From the NCBI GenBank assembly GCA_036346225.1, contig JARFIW010000500.1, positions 4,340,001 through 4,404,000 of the forward strand: a stretch of 64,000 bases of DNA. The letters run 5' to 3'. Below, in pieces: positions 22,978 through 35,222 of the stretch (position 1 is the stretch's first letter; every line of letters begins with the position of its first letter). The notes below the pieces were generated by a model. The model had not been told where the DNA came from. It saw only the letters and a list, made by a program, of their open reading frames with translations, and did no database searches. This DNA comes from Platerodrilus igneus (taxonomy: Eukaryota; Arthropoda; Insecta; Coleoptera; Lycidae). The position numbers and the translations under genes are program-made.

Positions 22978-24285
22978 AGCAAGCAGTTTTTAAAGTTTAT
23001 ATAATATGTGAAGTAGAGTTTTTCTAAGAAACATAGGTATGTATTGTACATACGAATGTTGCAGTACGAAAATAAAGAATTTTTTAGTAGCATTGTGTAT
23101 TGGAACCACTAGAAAAATAAGTAAAGTCAAGCAAATACCTAAAGGGAAAGAACGGTTGACTGAGATAGTCGAGTGCACGAGATTGAGTTTATTTAAGACA
23201 TAGCTAGAAAAGGTTGCTGAATTCCTTGCACTATTTGTACATTGTGGACTAAATGAACGAGGGTTCATGTTGCTTGCTCATAACATGCTATCTCAGATAG
23301 TAAACTTTGCGTAGAGATAGTCTTTTAGTAGATTTTATTTAGATGCCACAAGGTTAAATAATAAATTGTCTTTTATCAAGATAAGATTAATAAAGTCTAC
23401 AAATAATTTCTATTTATGTTGTATGCCTAACTCTCAAGATTGATCAACCACTTAATGAGGTGTTTCAAAAGAGTGTTGAACGTTTGATATATGTTCTAGA
23501 TTTTTTAATTTAAATATTTGTAAATTTTATGAATACTAAAAACTGAACAATAAGTACCTTATTTTTGGAAATACTGAAAGGAGTATGAGTATTTATATCC
23601 AAATTCCGTTTTCATAATAAAAATAATAAAAACAAGTGAACAGCTCTGTACATAAGTGTTGAGCATACTTATTGAATATACAAAAACTCACATTAACTGA
23701 GAATTATTTTGAGTATCTTAGAGGTTTTGGTTTGCTTCAGGTTTTAACCAACACACAGAAAAGCTAACTTAGTATTTTGAGAAGTATCTACCCGTCAGTT
23801 CTTGTATAGATAAGAAACAACAATAAATATTAATAGTTTACGTTCTTAATTTTGTTATTTTATCCTAATTTATGATATGTGGTTTTTGTAAAAAGAAACG
23901 CTAATATTTTAACTAAAAACACTAGAGAAGGACCTAAAGCGTTGGACTGAAACGTTCTGAACAATAAAATAAAATAGAGGCTCAAACTTATAATAAATGA
24001 CCCAAATCCCAAGAATCATACTTCCATAAAGTAAGAGATACTAAACTATAGCAAGAAACGAATGAAAAACTACTAATTAGAAATAAAGTTTATAACTTGT
24101 AATATATCAACTAACTACAACAGCAATAAAAATCGTCATACCTATTTTATAAATTTAACAAAAAAGTTCCTAAAAGATTACAGTGCAATCCTTGTTTTCC
24201 AAGTTGATAAATATAAATCCACCGTATTAATATGTAAGCAAAAAATATATCGTAACGCCGTTTAGTCTACCTTTGACGAGAACGT
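22978..24285 (+). other. AT-rich stretch, nothing recognised
   Basis: Flank of the Gypsy-type element. The frame at 22990-23268 on the minus strand has no recognisable motif. No gene or repeat could be supported. Confidence 0.5.
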
Positions 24286-24295
24286 AAAAGAAGCA

Positions 24296-24356
24296 TTTGT
24301 ACACAAAGGACGGTTGTTAGCCACTTTGTGGCGCGACTTCTTCAGATGAACTTGAT
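24296..24356 (-). repeat. PLE end-like motif (degenerate hammerhead-like)
   Basis: On the minus strand: CTGAAGAAGTCGC, then GCCAC-AAA-GTGGC stem, then TAACAACCGTCC. The plan (CTGAnGA, hairpin, then an A-rich core ending in GTC) is like the other PLE ends here, but the GAAA block is changed and no PLE coding lies nearby. Confidence 0.4.
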
Positions 24357-25400
24357 TGGCAGGTTATTACAAGAGTTTGCATTTAAAAACTTTATTAGCC
24401 TTACAATAGAAAACTTCTAGAATGTTATTCGCATAATTTCTAATATTGTTCAAAATAATCTAGAATAATGGGGCAAGGTTAAATTGCCGTTAAGGGGTTT
24501 TGATGTTCAATTCTAATTTAAGCTTTGATAATAATATTACATTTTTATTCGAGCTATAAAGTTGTTATATGACATAAATTAGTAGCATTTACTGTTGATA
24601 TAAATTGAGCTATATGATATAAATTATTGTCGTGATCAGTATAAATTAATTATAGTGCCTCGATAGTAAAGATAGCATAGTAGATTTAAGAAGTTAATAT
24701 TTGTACTGTTAGCGATTAGCTGGAAATAAATTGTGAGTTCTTTAATAATTTCACTGTAGCTACGAGTTATTGAAAACCCTTGTGTAATCTGTTGATAATA
24801 AAGAACTTTTGTTTAAGTGAATACTTTTTAAGCGCACTAGTAAAATAGATGGAATCATAAATGCTTTTAACTCATTCCATCCAAAACTGCAACTCACCAT
24901 AGAAAAGGAATAAATAAACAAATAACTTTCCTGGATCTACAAATTGAAAATGAGAGCTTTGGTTATGAAAATTCAGTAATATTTTCCAACCGGCATTTGC
25001 AGAAGCGAGACCGATTCAAGGAATAAGATACTGATTTAAGTTGGTAAAATTCTCAAATTACACTGCACATACTGATTGGTGAGTGTTAGTTTTTTGTCTA
25101 AAGATTTTCTTTTTTGTTTTCGTTTCTTCTAAGAACCTACGTGTATAAAAGCTAGTTTAAACTGATTAAATAACTTCGCGTTCTAAGTTCTTAAAAATTT
25201 AAATTATGTCATGATAAAAAGATCAAAATCTTTGAATGAGCTTAGTTCGCCTTCTATAAGCCCAAACCAAATTTCTGCATTTTCTTTCAACATAGATCTT
25301 ACAATATTTAAATTTGCCTGTTCATCCCAACTACTCTATATTATAGTTTTGACATTATTTTAAAAATATTTTTGAATTCAATTTGGCATCTTTATAATAT
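24357..25400 (+). other. AT-rich stretch, nothing recognised
   Basis: No open frame over 60 codons and no repeat partner seen in the window. Many short stop-dense frames. Confidence 0.45.
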
Positions 25401-25865
25401 TTTGAATACTGTTTTAATGAGACACTGCTTAGACTCAACACCATCGATTCCCCAACATTAATATCTTTCATTCTATCTTCTAAATTTTCTACTTTTCCCA
25501 AATCTGTTTAAAGATTTCCAAAGTCATTTCTAAATGTTCTAAACTCGACTTGACAACTTTCTTCAATTTCACTTACTTCTTGATCTAAGTTCTTAATTTT
25601 TCCATTCGTTTCTTTCTTACGTACTTTCCGATTAGATTTTATGTCAACAATTTTCTTTTTTCACATCGTCCATATCCTCCAAAATTTGTGTTACTTTACC
25701 GAATTTTATTTCCTCTGTCATTTTAATTAGTCTCTTTTGAGCCTGAAGTTATCTTGTCACTCATCTTTTTAAATTTTCTTTCATTCTTTTCACGTTCTGA
25801 TTTTAACTCCAGAGTGATATTGTCGGAGGCTTTCACGGCCAGATTTATTATAAAGATTTATGGTT

Positions 25866-25921
25866 CCGGATTGAGACCGTGTCATTTTTTAAAGTAAGGT
25901 CGACGTTTTACCCACTTTTGT
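25866..25921 (-). ncRNA. Hammerhead-like core, mutated copy
   Basis: On the minus strand CTGATAA, stem AGCCCC...GGGT, then AAAACGTCGACC. Two core changes (GATGA to GATAA; GAAA to AAAA) should abolish activity. It is the inverted partner of 26128-26180. Confidence 0.5.
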
Positions 25922-26127
25922 AAGGGGCTTTATCAGGACAAGAAAAGAAAATAATTAAAAAAATAAAAAATAATAATAAAGATAAGAATGATAATATTAA
26001 GTATACAAGTTAAAGTGTAAAGAGTATGTAGAGTTACTTCTGAACTAGCAGACTCATTAGCCCATTTAAGCCAAATATTATCATTCTTATCTTTATTATT
26101 ATTTTTTATTTTATTACTTATTTTCTT

Positions 26128-26180
26128 TTTTTGTCCTGATGAAGCCCCTTACAAAAGTGGGCGAAACGTCGATCTTAGTT
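26128..26180 (+). ncRNA. Hammerhead-like core, intact copy
   Basis: CTGATGA at 26136-26142, a GCCC/GGGC stem II around cttacaaaagt (one extra A before it), GAAA at 26163-26166 and CGTCGATC ending at 26174. Stem I and stem III pairing is poor in a monomer. PLE hammerheads are known to be minimal and may work as dimers. Confidence 0.55.
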
Positions 26181-26562
26181 TATAAAATGACACGGTTCCA
26201 ACCTGGAACCATAAATATTTATAATTAACTCCTGAGTATTCTTATCAAATTTTTCACTCGATTCCTTCATGCATTTTTCACTCTTTTTACTCATTTGCTG
26301 TATGTTTTTATTTAAATTTAATAAAAGAGCCATTATTTTGGATTTCCGAGTCTTTACTACGCTCTGCTTTGCCTTTACTTCTAGGTCCTACTTTTTCGGA
26401 TCTTCCAGATAGACTTTTTTGAGAGCCAATTTTCACACCTTCAGCTCTTAATTCCTCACAGTGAAAATTCTTACAAAATCCTACAAGACACAAAACTTTA
26501 ATTTTCAAGCGGCTTAATCGAGCACCAAGTTGGAACGCCAATAAAGATGCTGTGGATAGTAG

Positions 26563-27150
26563 CGAATTATGTGCCCAGACGTTGAGCGTCAATAAAAGTG
26601 CTTTAAATTATAACCTGAAGATGTCCGAATTACTTAGTGAGCTCAGTTTAAATGAAACAACCAGTATCAAGCTTATAATGACATCAAATATTAATTAGTA
26701 CACAATCCTTCAAATAATAATTGCTACAGCCAAATAGATCTTTCTTTAACACACATTACCCAAAAACAAATATTACTTAAATACAAGCATTAAAATCTAC
26801 AAATAAGATCCAATAACGTCAGTACATCTTAAGTCTAAAAAAAGTATTATATAACTACCTTAAAGCCTCTCTTTATAATTAGTATTTCATAAACCTTTTT
26901 GTGCAAATCACGCTATGTAAAATATTTTAAGAAATGAGAATGGATAATTTTAATAATCCTTTTTACCTCGTGGTTAAACGTAGCTGATCAGATATATTTG
27001 ATAAACTCTCTTATAAGGACCAAATTTTAACAGAAATTCGACACCATAAGAAAATTAAATTATCTACTTACAAAAAAATAATCTACATACCAAATTCTTT
27101 TGTAATTTAATCCACTTTAAGTAAATAGTCTAAGTATAAGTTAAAATAAA
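26563..27150 (+). repeat. Dispersed repeat, inverted partner at 42.5-43.14 kb
   Basis: Matches the reverse complement of about 42480-43137 in order (gtgcccagacgttgagcg, aataaaagtgctttaaattata, aaatgaaacaac, gcttataatgacatc, tctttataattagtatttca and gaatggataattttaataat). The copy at 43 kb keeps a 91-codon frame that is broken here by stops near 26700. The protein is not recognised. Confidence 0.65.
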
Positions 27151-28144
27151 TGTGTACCCTCACATTTCATTAAACAGCTTTTAAATATTACTTTGAAAAA
27201 CTTTCGAAATTCGTTTTTAATTTACTTTCATTTAATTTAATTATTTTTCAAACTGTCCTGCAAACGGCTTTTTCCACTTGAGTCACAGGACAAAATTCCT
27301 TTTTAGTAGTTTATTTATATATACAATTTTCAATCGGGGAATTGCTGTATTATGTGTTTTATTAAAACTTTTCCCAGCGTGTGGTATGTAGAATTGCTAA
27401 ACAAATAAGGAAATTTGATAATCTTTTGGGACTAAAATTGCATTTGATTTCCTACCATCTTCGCCCTTAGTAATTCTATATTAGAATAACAAGATAATGA
27501 CAGACTCGTAGTATACCTGCCTCGAAAAATAGCAAAATGCTTAAACTTTTGCTTGAGAAATTTTGTTTGGATGAAATTTGTGCCGCATTACAAGTACAAT
27601 AACAAGCTATTTTGAACAATTATCTGTACAGATTATAATTTATCTACGTTCTTTTTGCATTTGCTAAGAATTATTAGCGTTTCCCATGAATTAATTTGTC
27701 CTTAATATAACAAGTGCTTTAAATTCTGCTAATAATATTTTACCTATGTTGTATTTACGAATTAATGATTCTGAAAAATGACTAAGTTCTAATATTCAAA
27801 TCAATAATTTTCTTAACTTATTATGTCTATTTTTTAACACTAAAAATGTTCATATACTAAATGCACTTCTTAAGCTATTATTACAAACTTGCACTAATAT
27901 AAGTTTCTATATTCTAAACTTTACGATATTTATATACTTAAACTAATTAATTGAATCTTAATCTTTAAGTTTTGCATCAGATGTGTGATTTGTAACCTAT
28001 TTATACACATATAGGGTTGAAAATATTATTCACGCTGAATTTTGCACCATATATAAATATATATCTCTTGGCTGAATTTGAGTCACTTGCCAATAATTCC
28101 TTATTTACTGTGTATTAATTTAAGGCTCATTAAACCTACTTTTC

Positions 28145-28186
<42 letters not shown>

Positions 28187-28700
28187 GCCTCACGTTGGAG
28201 CGCCACTAAACGAATGCTGTGACATGGATGCTAGTTGAGGAAATGCTGCGACTTAAGTACCGCAATGGGAAATTTGAAACTATTATTTTACTTTCCTGTT
28301 CTTTCTTTGCCTGGCTAGCTCAACGGAAATTATACTGTGAAATTTACAAAATGAAGTAAAACACAGCAATCTCAAGAAACGTCTATATATTCAAAAAGAT
28401 TTTTCCTTCATACAAACAAATATAGAACAGTTTAGAGCTTAAGTTCAAAAAAAAGCAATTCCCTCAAGTTACTTAATAATTCTTACCTAATCCTTGTTAA
28501 AAGGTACACAATCCTCTTTAACTAATAGCTGGTTAATTTGCTTATCTCTTATTACCACGGTTGTAAATGTGTTTGGCCAAAAACTCTTTACAGATAATTT
28601 ATTAATGATCAAAGTGCTTCGAAATTCGACCTCGGATTTTGATGCATAATACCCGCTTCACAAATAATAAACATGAGAAATTATTATAAATCTAGATTGC
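27151..28700 (+). other. AT-rich stretch with a (TA)n run, no gene seen
   Basis: A (TA)n microsatellite lies at 28149-28183. No coding motif was noticed elsewhere in the stretch. Confidence 0.5.
28149..28183. repeat. (TA)n microsatellite
   Basis: About 17 TA units without interruption. Confidence 0.95.
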
Positions 28701-30060
28701 CAATATTATAATATTCTTATCAATTACAAACAAAGAAATCTAAAATTTATACTTGCAATTCTTCTGATCATATAGAGCTTATTCAAATTTTCTTTTCATT
28801 GCCTACAACAGTATTAAATCCTTCCTACTTTTATTTTAAATTGACGTTCAAATCTCAGTTTATAAGATCATTCATGGTATCTTAAATCTCCATTTGACGT
28901 TAGAACATCAATTGGCAAGGTAAATCTTTATTTTTAATTAATTAACTTTAGAGTAGCTCTTGTATCGAAGAACGTTCAATCTTCATTTTATTTTACAAAA
29001 CAAATCATACTTCATCAAATAATTGCATTTGATAACTTCTATGTTTGAAACTACTCAAATTTATAAGTTGCATGTCGTAAAATAATTTATAGCATACAAC
29101 TCTGCCTTAAATCTTACATGACGAATGACGAATCGCAAATTTTTAAATTTTAAATCTTGTATGTTACTTGGCTTTAAAAAGAATCAGACGCAAATCAATC
29201 TTTACCCAAACTTACATAGTTAATCTCGTAAAATAGAATGACTGTTGAACGTTAATTACTTGGGCTTATATAGAAAATAATCTCAATACGTCATTATTCC
29301 ATTGCATTATCGAATCTTAGTCACCGCTGAATGATGTAATATTTCCGCGAACGGCGCGTTTTATGCTCTAATTATCGTCAATTGTCGTGATTTATGTTAT
29401 CGTAAAACGTGCGGCCTATTTTTTTCTTAATGCACGAAAATACTGGTCGCATCTTATTCAATCTTAATGAAATGCGTAAAGTTATAAAATAATTTTAATC
29501 CAGCTCGATTAAACTTTATTAGATTATGATGTTCACGGGTTCCTTCAACTGGAACGTTTTATTCATTGATTGAAAATAATTAACTTTTAAACATTTCTTA
29601 GTATTTGACGCATTCATTTTTGCTAATCTCAAAGGTGCTGGAATTTAAGCTTCATTCTAAACTCTTAGAGTGTTATTTTTGATATTATGTACACACGGAA
29701 AAATAATTAAAGCTGGCAATTGCTTTGCATCCTAATAAAGTATGCCTTTTTAAGGTATCTTTAACATGAATGAATATTATACACGGAAGTTATGCTTTTT
29801 ATTAACGAGAATAAATTGAATGGCTTTGTACATGAAATTAGATTTGCTTTAAGGTAATGAAGCGTGTTCTAATGTATCTTTATGCACAAAAAATTAATTA
29901 CCCAAATAATTGTGGCCCGCAATTATTTTCTCTATCATCTGCAAATTCAATACGATTGAGATGGATTTTACACGGATGTTTTAAATGGAGTTGTATATAT
30001 CTTTTAGAATGGAACTCGTTTTTATTAAGTATAGAAGGCATTATTTACACGAGTGTGTAG
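28700..30060 (-). repeat. Diverged inverted partner of 50.35-51.6 kb
   Basis: Matching words occur in the expected reversed order when this stretch is read as reverse complement: gagatttgaacgtcaattt with gggattttaacgtcaattt (51414), and the block around 29380-29440 with 50860-51000. The words cggaaaaataattaaagct (29697) and gcgtgttctaatgtatc (29861) pair with the reverse complement of 50580-50700. The copies are heavily diverged. No coding is evident; the class of element is unknown. Confidence 0.55.
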
Positions 30061-30267
30061 TCTTAAGTAAAACACATTTAATAATGGTGGTATACATATA
30101 AAATATGTGCAAAAAAATATTTATAACAAAATGCAAGTATGCTATTAAATTTTGGTGAATATACGTGAAATTCTCTTGATCATTTTTTTTAATTTACTGT
30201 TTGTGCATTTTTTATTTGAATAGTTTCTAAAAATCCTTTTTATTGATTTGTATTTAAGTACCTAAAA

Positions 30268-30735
30268 TTTCTACATTATGAAAATCAAGTTTGTGTAAAT
30301 TTTCTAATGCATGGCGGGGCTAGAACGGTGCATTTTTTGTTGTTAGTTTTTATTGAATATTTATGTTCGTAGATTCGTTTATAGAGGCATTGTTTAAAAT
30401 TGTCGATATACACGCCGGGACAATTGCTAAAATATTTTTTGTATATAGTGTGTGTTTTGTACTTTTGTTCTATTTCTGGTCTTAATTTTGTAAAAAAAGG
30501 TTTTTGTAAAATTGTTTGGTATGTGTACAACTTGAATATTATGATACTGTAAACACATTTTCAATGTTTGGGATAGTCCCGGTGCGTATTCGATACCATT
30601 CCTATTTTCTATTACGTTTGATTTTTTTATTATCGTAGTTGTTAAACATGTTGTGTATTCTTGTTTTTACAATTGACCCGTAAAACTTTTTGGGTAGCCG
30701 TTATTCTTTATTATCTTTTTTAACTTTTTGGGGTA
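30268..30735 (-). pseudogene. PLE fragment: RT end and GIY-YIG, left of LINE copy B
   Basis: On the minus strand from 30735: a lysine-rich helix and IIKNNGYPKSFTGQL (the NGYP motif downstream of PLE RT), a linker with GIEYAPGLSQTLK, and the endonuclease with NCPGVYIDNFKQCLYKRIYE (30285-30530), the GIY-YIG block with the expected G and R changed in part. At least one stop. The upstream half of the same gene lies at 35223-35700, separated by LINE copy B. In the family this is the C-terminal third of the single PLE protein. Confidence 0.75.
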
Positions 30736-31014
30736 TGTTTATTATCCATTCTGAACGGACCTGAACTTTGAAAAAGTTCTAAAATACTAGAACGGATAGA
30801 ATGGCTTGCGTGTTTCAATGAGCTAAAGAGCCGAACTATAGATTTAACCAAATTACGACTACGACAGGTCCTCGAAATAGGGCAGCAGCTGTTTCGAAAC
30901 TTAAAGTGGCAGAGACCTTAGGGGTTGGTACAACATTCTAAGACACTACTGCGATAAAGAAGGCAACAGGAAAACACCACATTACCTCCCAAGTACATTT
31001 CATACAGAAATTAT

Positions 31015-33800
31015 TAGTAAAGATGATGGTATCCTATGGGGTAAAATATTCCGGAAGTAAAATAGTCCCCAATTTGAATCTCCGGGAAAGAACAATTTCT
31101 GGGAGATGTGATCCGAAAGTATAAAAAAAGATCCGTATACATTCTGCGAGTCGGAGCGTGGAATGTCAGAAGTATGAAGCAAGTAGGTAACCTAGAGAAC
31201 CTGAAAATTGAAATGAATAGGTTAGTACTAGACATATAGGGATCAGCAGAGTCCGCTGGCCAGAGGGGGGAGATTTTTGCAGTGGAGACTTCAGGGTAAT
31301 TCATACAGGATCATAGGAAGGAAATTCGGGTGTGGGGATAGTTATGCGAAAAAACATAGGACGACATGTAGAAAACTACTTACAAAAGAACGAAAGAGTA
31401 CTCATGGTTAGATTAGAATCTAAACCGGTAAATACAGTAATAATACAAGTATACATGCTCACCTCTAACTATAGTGAGGAAGAGGTAGTGCCGATCTACA
31501 AAGATATCGAAGACACACTGAGATACGTAAAAAAACATGAAAATTTAATAATTACGGGAGACTTTAATGCAGTGGTAGGTGAGGGTAGGGAAGGAGCGGT
31601 AGTAGGTTTATTTGGTTTAGGTACAAGAAATGACAGGGGAAATAGGCTGGTAGAATTTTGCGACAAAAAAATTTAACCATCACAAATACATTACTTCAAC
31701 ATCATGCTAGAAGGTGATACACGTGGAAGATGCCAGGAGATACAGAAAGATATCAAATAGATTACATTATTGTTAGATAAAGATTTAGGAATCAAGTAAA
31801 GGATTGAAGAAACTACCCAGAAGCAGATATAGACACTGACCACTACATCATAATTATGAAGGCCGCTCTTAAATTTAAAAATTAGAAAAAAAGAAACGGA
31901 AAAAAACACTTTGACTTTGAGAAACTAGAAGATAAAGATATCCTCGAAGATTTGAAATAAAGTCAAATGAATTGTCGAAAGATATCGGAAAAGTTTCTGA
32001 TACTAAGGAAGTAGAAAAAGAATGGAATAACATTAAATCCAGCTTAGACATGGCAGCCAGGGATATTTTGGGGTATACACAAAAAGAAAATAAGAAATCA
32101 TGGATAACAAAGAATGACAAATGAAAGTACAAAAATAGATCAGACGAAACAGGAAAACAGAGATACAAAGCCATAAAATAGGAAACTATTGGCAAATGCA
32201 GAAAAGCTAAAGAACAATGGATTGATGATAAGTGGAAAGAGGTACAAACTAAGATGGAAATAGGAAAGACAGACGAAGCATACAAATTAATTAGAATGAA
32301 TTTTAGAGATAGAGAATCATATAGCAAAAATATAAGGGACGCGGGAGGAAACGTCATTATAGAAAATGTAGAGAAAGTAATTTGATGGGAAGAATATATA
32401 GGTAATTTATATGCAGGAGAGGAACTAACAGCAATAGCACAAAAATCAGACATTGAAAAAGAAGACTTGGGTTATCCTATACTGCGAGATGAGTTTGAAT
32501 TAACATTAAAGGGTATGAAAAATGGTAAGGCGCCCGGTACAAATAAGGTGCAAGAAGAAACTTTAAAAGCCGCTGGACAAGCAGTAACAGAACGTCTCTT
32601 CCAACTTGTAAGCTATATGTATGGGGCAAGCGAGATGCCCAAAAATTTCAAACGTAACATCATAGTAACTATATCAAAAAGAAAGATGCACGGATAGATG
32701 TGAAAATTTTCGAACAATAAGCTTGACAGCACACGTATCAAAAATATTAACTAGAATTGTACAAAAACGAATGGAAAAACGAGCTGAAAAATACTAGAAG
32801 AAGCTCAATTTGAGCTTAGGCGAAGCAGGGGAACACGGGAGGCTATTTTGGTCTGAGGGCGATAATGGATAAAACAATAGAAAAGGGGGAAAACGTGTAT
32901 ATAGGGTTTGTAGATCTGGATAAAGCATTCGACAATGTAAAATGGAGAAAAATGTTCAAGATATTCAAAAAGATTGGAATGAGTTTCAGGGATAGACGGA
33001 TAGTACATTGCTTATACAAAGAGCAAGCAGCGGTAATAGAATTAGAGCAGGAAAGTAGAGAAGTAAATATTAGGAAAGGGGTGAGACATGGATGTGCCTG
33101 ATCCCATTAATTTTTAACTTGAACATGGAAGAGGCAATGAATACTGTCAAATGCAGAAAGACATTTGGAATTACTATGCAGGGACAAAAGATTGATATGC
33201 TTAGATTTGCAGATGATATAGCGCTATTAGCATCTATCAAAGAAGAGTAAGAAACTCCTCTTAAAGAAATGGAAACAGTTCTAACAAAGAGATACGGTAT
33301 GAAAATTAATAAAAATAAAACTAAAGCCAAATAACGCAAGATGGGAAAAGCACAAAAGATATAAAACAAAGATTAGCACAAGGTCGTGCTACATTTAACA
33401 AGAAAAAACAACTACTATGTTCAAAGACAACAAGCATAAAAGCAAGAAAAGGATTGCTTGAAACATATGTCTAGAGCACAGCACTGTATAGCTGTGAAGC
33501 CTGGACAGTAGGAGAAGCAAACAAAAAAATGTAGAAGCCTTTGAAATATGGTGCTACAGACGTATGATGAAGATATCATGGACAGACAAAGTTAAAAACA
33601 AAGAGGTGCTGGAAATGGTAGGGGAAGAAAGAAATATGTGGAAAACAGTAAAAAATAGGAGAGATAGGATGATAGGCTACATACGAAGACATGAGGGAAT
33701 AGTGCGGAATATATTAGAAGCAGAGATAGTAAAAAGAGAAGTAGAGATAGACCTAGGTTAGTGAAAGATGTAGGCTGCGGGAATTTCAGGGAAATGTGTT
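31015..33800 (+). pseudogene. LINE endonuclease-RT, copy B
   Basis: Endonuclease at 31332-31676 (LIITGDFNAVVGEGREGAV, TRNDRGNRLVEFCDK), continuing past a frameshift to about 31910. The linker part 31920-32470 is very decayed. RT from 32467 (LRDEFELTLKGMKNGKAPGT, then ERLFQLVSYMYG), GFVDLDKAFDNVKW (32910), a damaged RHGCA block and LRFADDIALLA (33200). A gap of about 110 bp occurs near 33327, where ctaaagcc joins aaataacgcaag. The C-terminal domain KISWTDKVKNKEVLEMVGE runs to about 33790. Many stops. Confidence 0.85.
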
Positions 33801-34049
33801 AGGCTAACTCAGAATAGAAATCAATAGAGATACGCGTCCAACCAGTCGCAAAAAGAAAAAACTAATAACAAAAAAAATAGCTGTACTTAAACATGATGAT
33901 TATGATAAACAACTACAGGTATTGGTTTTGGAATATTCTCAACTATTGTTAATTGTGCGAATGAATTTACTGGAAAACTATTAATATGGCAAAAGTTTTA
34001 GTGTTGGGGATTCTTGGCAACCCAGGCTGCTTAACCTCCTTTACATACC

Positions 34050-34306
34050 TTACATTTGATTTTTCAATGCTCCACCCGAAGGTACTACATTGGCCAGGAA
34101 GCGAGTTTTTTTTTACCTGGAAAATTTGGAATTTTGCCGATCCCTTGCTGTTCCAAGCAAGGTAGGGATTTTTTACGTGCGTGACAACATTCACACACGG
34201 AACCTCCATTTTACCTATCATCCGAACGAGGGTGTATTTTTGTGAAAAATGCTCGCCTAACATTTTTCAAGCGGACCGTGTCGGGATTCGAACCCGGGAC
34301 CTTGGG
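34050..34306 (-). mobile_element. tRNA-derived SINE, copy 2 (in LINE copy B tail)
   Basis: 257 bp with flanking duplication cctcctttacatacc (34035-34049) and cccccttcacatacc (34307-34321), two mismatches in 15. The minus-strand B box GGTTCGAATCC lies near 34288. Same family as 6167-6471, with a shortened tRNA head. The target site is the word before ACTGAAT in tail spacer 1. Confidence 0.88.
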
Positions 34307-35222
34307 CCCCCTTCACATACCACTGAATCTCAGTAAAATAGGGCGTATAATTAGAAAACGATAGAAGGAGAATTGAGCTGTATATAGGCTGTTGTGAGAA
34401 CTCCAGAGTACTGTGTAGGGTAGCTCAGAACATAAATAAGTTGAGGTACACGTCCGACCAGTTTCAAGACGTAATACCTAATGACGAAAAAATAAGTGCA
34501 CTTAAATCTGATGATTAGTACAAACAACTACAGGTGTTGGTTGTGAAATATTTTTAACTAATGTTGATTATGCGAAAGGGTATATTGGAAAACTATTAAT
34601 ACGGCAAATGTTCAAGTGCTGGGGGAACTTGGCAGCAAAAGGCTGCTTACCCCCCTTCACATAGCATTAAATATCGAGGAAATAAGGTATATAATTGTAA
34701 AACAATAGAAGGTGACTGAACTGCATCAAACAAGAAAGAACATCAGCTATGTTCAAAGACAACGAACATAGATACAAGAAGAAAATTGTTGAAAGCATAT
34801 GTGTGGAACTCAGCACAGTACGTCTATGAAATAGGGGCAGCAGGAAATGCACACAGAAAGAGTTAGAAGCCTTCTGGAATGTTGTGCTTCAAATGTATGA
34901 AGATGGTAGCATGGACAAACAAAGTTAATAACAAATAGCTTATAGAAATAGTAGAGAAATAAAGATATCTGTCGAAACAGAAATAGGAGAAATAGAAAAA
35001 CAGGATACGTTCTAAGGCATTTTTGGGGAATAGTACGGGATATGTTACAAGCAGAGATAGGAAAAACAGAAAGAGGTAGACCGAGATCAGACTTTCGCAT
35101 GCAGATAGTGATAGATGCAGACTGTGCATAATTCAGAGAAATATGAAATTTAGTTAAGAATAAGAAATTATGGGGGTGCGCGTCCAACCAGTTCCAGGAC
35201 TAAAGACCTAATAATGATGATG

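Larger units (their letters stand above)
25816..26224. mobile_element. Palindromic PLE-end insertion (409 bp, non-coding)
   Basis: Flanked by a 13-bp duplication, ttaactccagagt (25803-25815) and ttaactcctgagt (26225-26237), with one mismatch. The two halves are inverted copies of one PLE terminus: attataaagatttatgg and the hammerhead-like core on the left (minus), the same on the right (plus), meeting around ataataaagataagaatgat. There is no coding sequence between the arms. It interrupts the coiled-coil ORF remnant. Confidence 0.8.
25400..26592 (-). pseudogene. Charged coiled-coil ORF remnant, possibly LINE ORF1
   Basis: On the minus strand an open frame (26308-26592) with CLVGFCKNFHC and a basic stretch (KKVGPRSKGKAERS-like) leads into charged helical sequence: MSKKSEKCMKESSEKFDKN near 26285, interrupted by the palindromic insertion 25816-26224, then KSEREKNERKFKKMSDK near 25780 and more K/E/D-rich decayed sequence down to about 25450. 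The frame continues in sense across the insertion. Charged coiled coils of this kind are common in the first ORF of insect LINEs, but I recognise no defining domain. The identity is uncertain. Confidence 0.4.
30736..35222 (+). mobile_element. RTE-like LINE, copy B, inserted in a PLE
   Basis: Begins with the same leader as copy A (tgtttattatccattctgaacgg). It contains the middle coding part missing from copy A, then the three-module tail, and ends gacctaataatgatgatg. A SINE interrupts the tail at 34050-34306. Both flanks are minus-strand PLE coding sequence, and the flank proteins join nearly end to end when the LINE is removed. No clear target duplication; a few PLE codons may be lost. Confidence 0.88.

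Noticed and set aside
17683..22982. Target duplication for the Gypsy-type element
   Set aside because: Left aagcg and right agcaa do not match unless the LTR end is moved by one base; not convincing.
22990..23268. 92-codon minus-strand frame
   Set aside because: No recognisable domain; starts right at the LTR edge; composition like the flanks.
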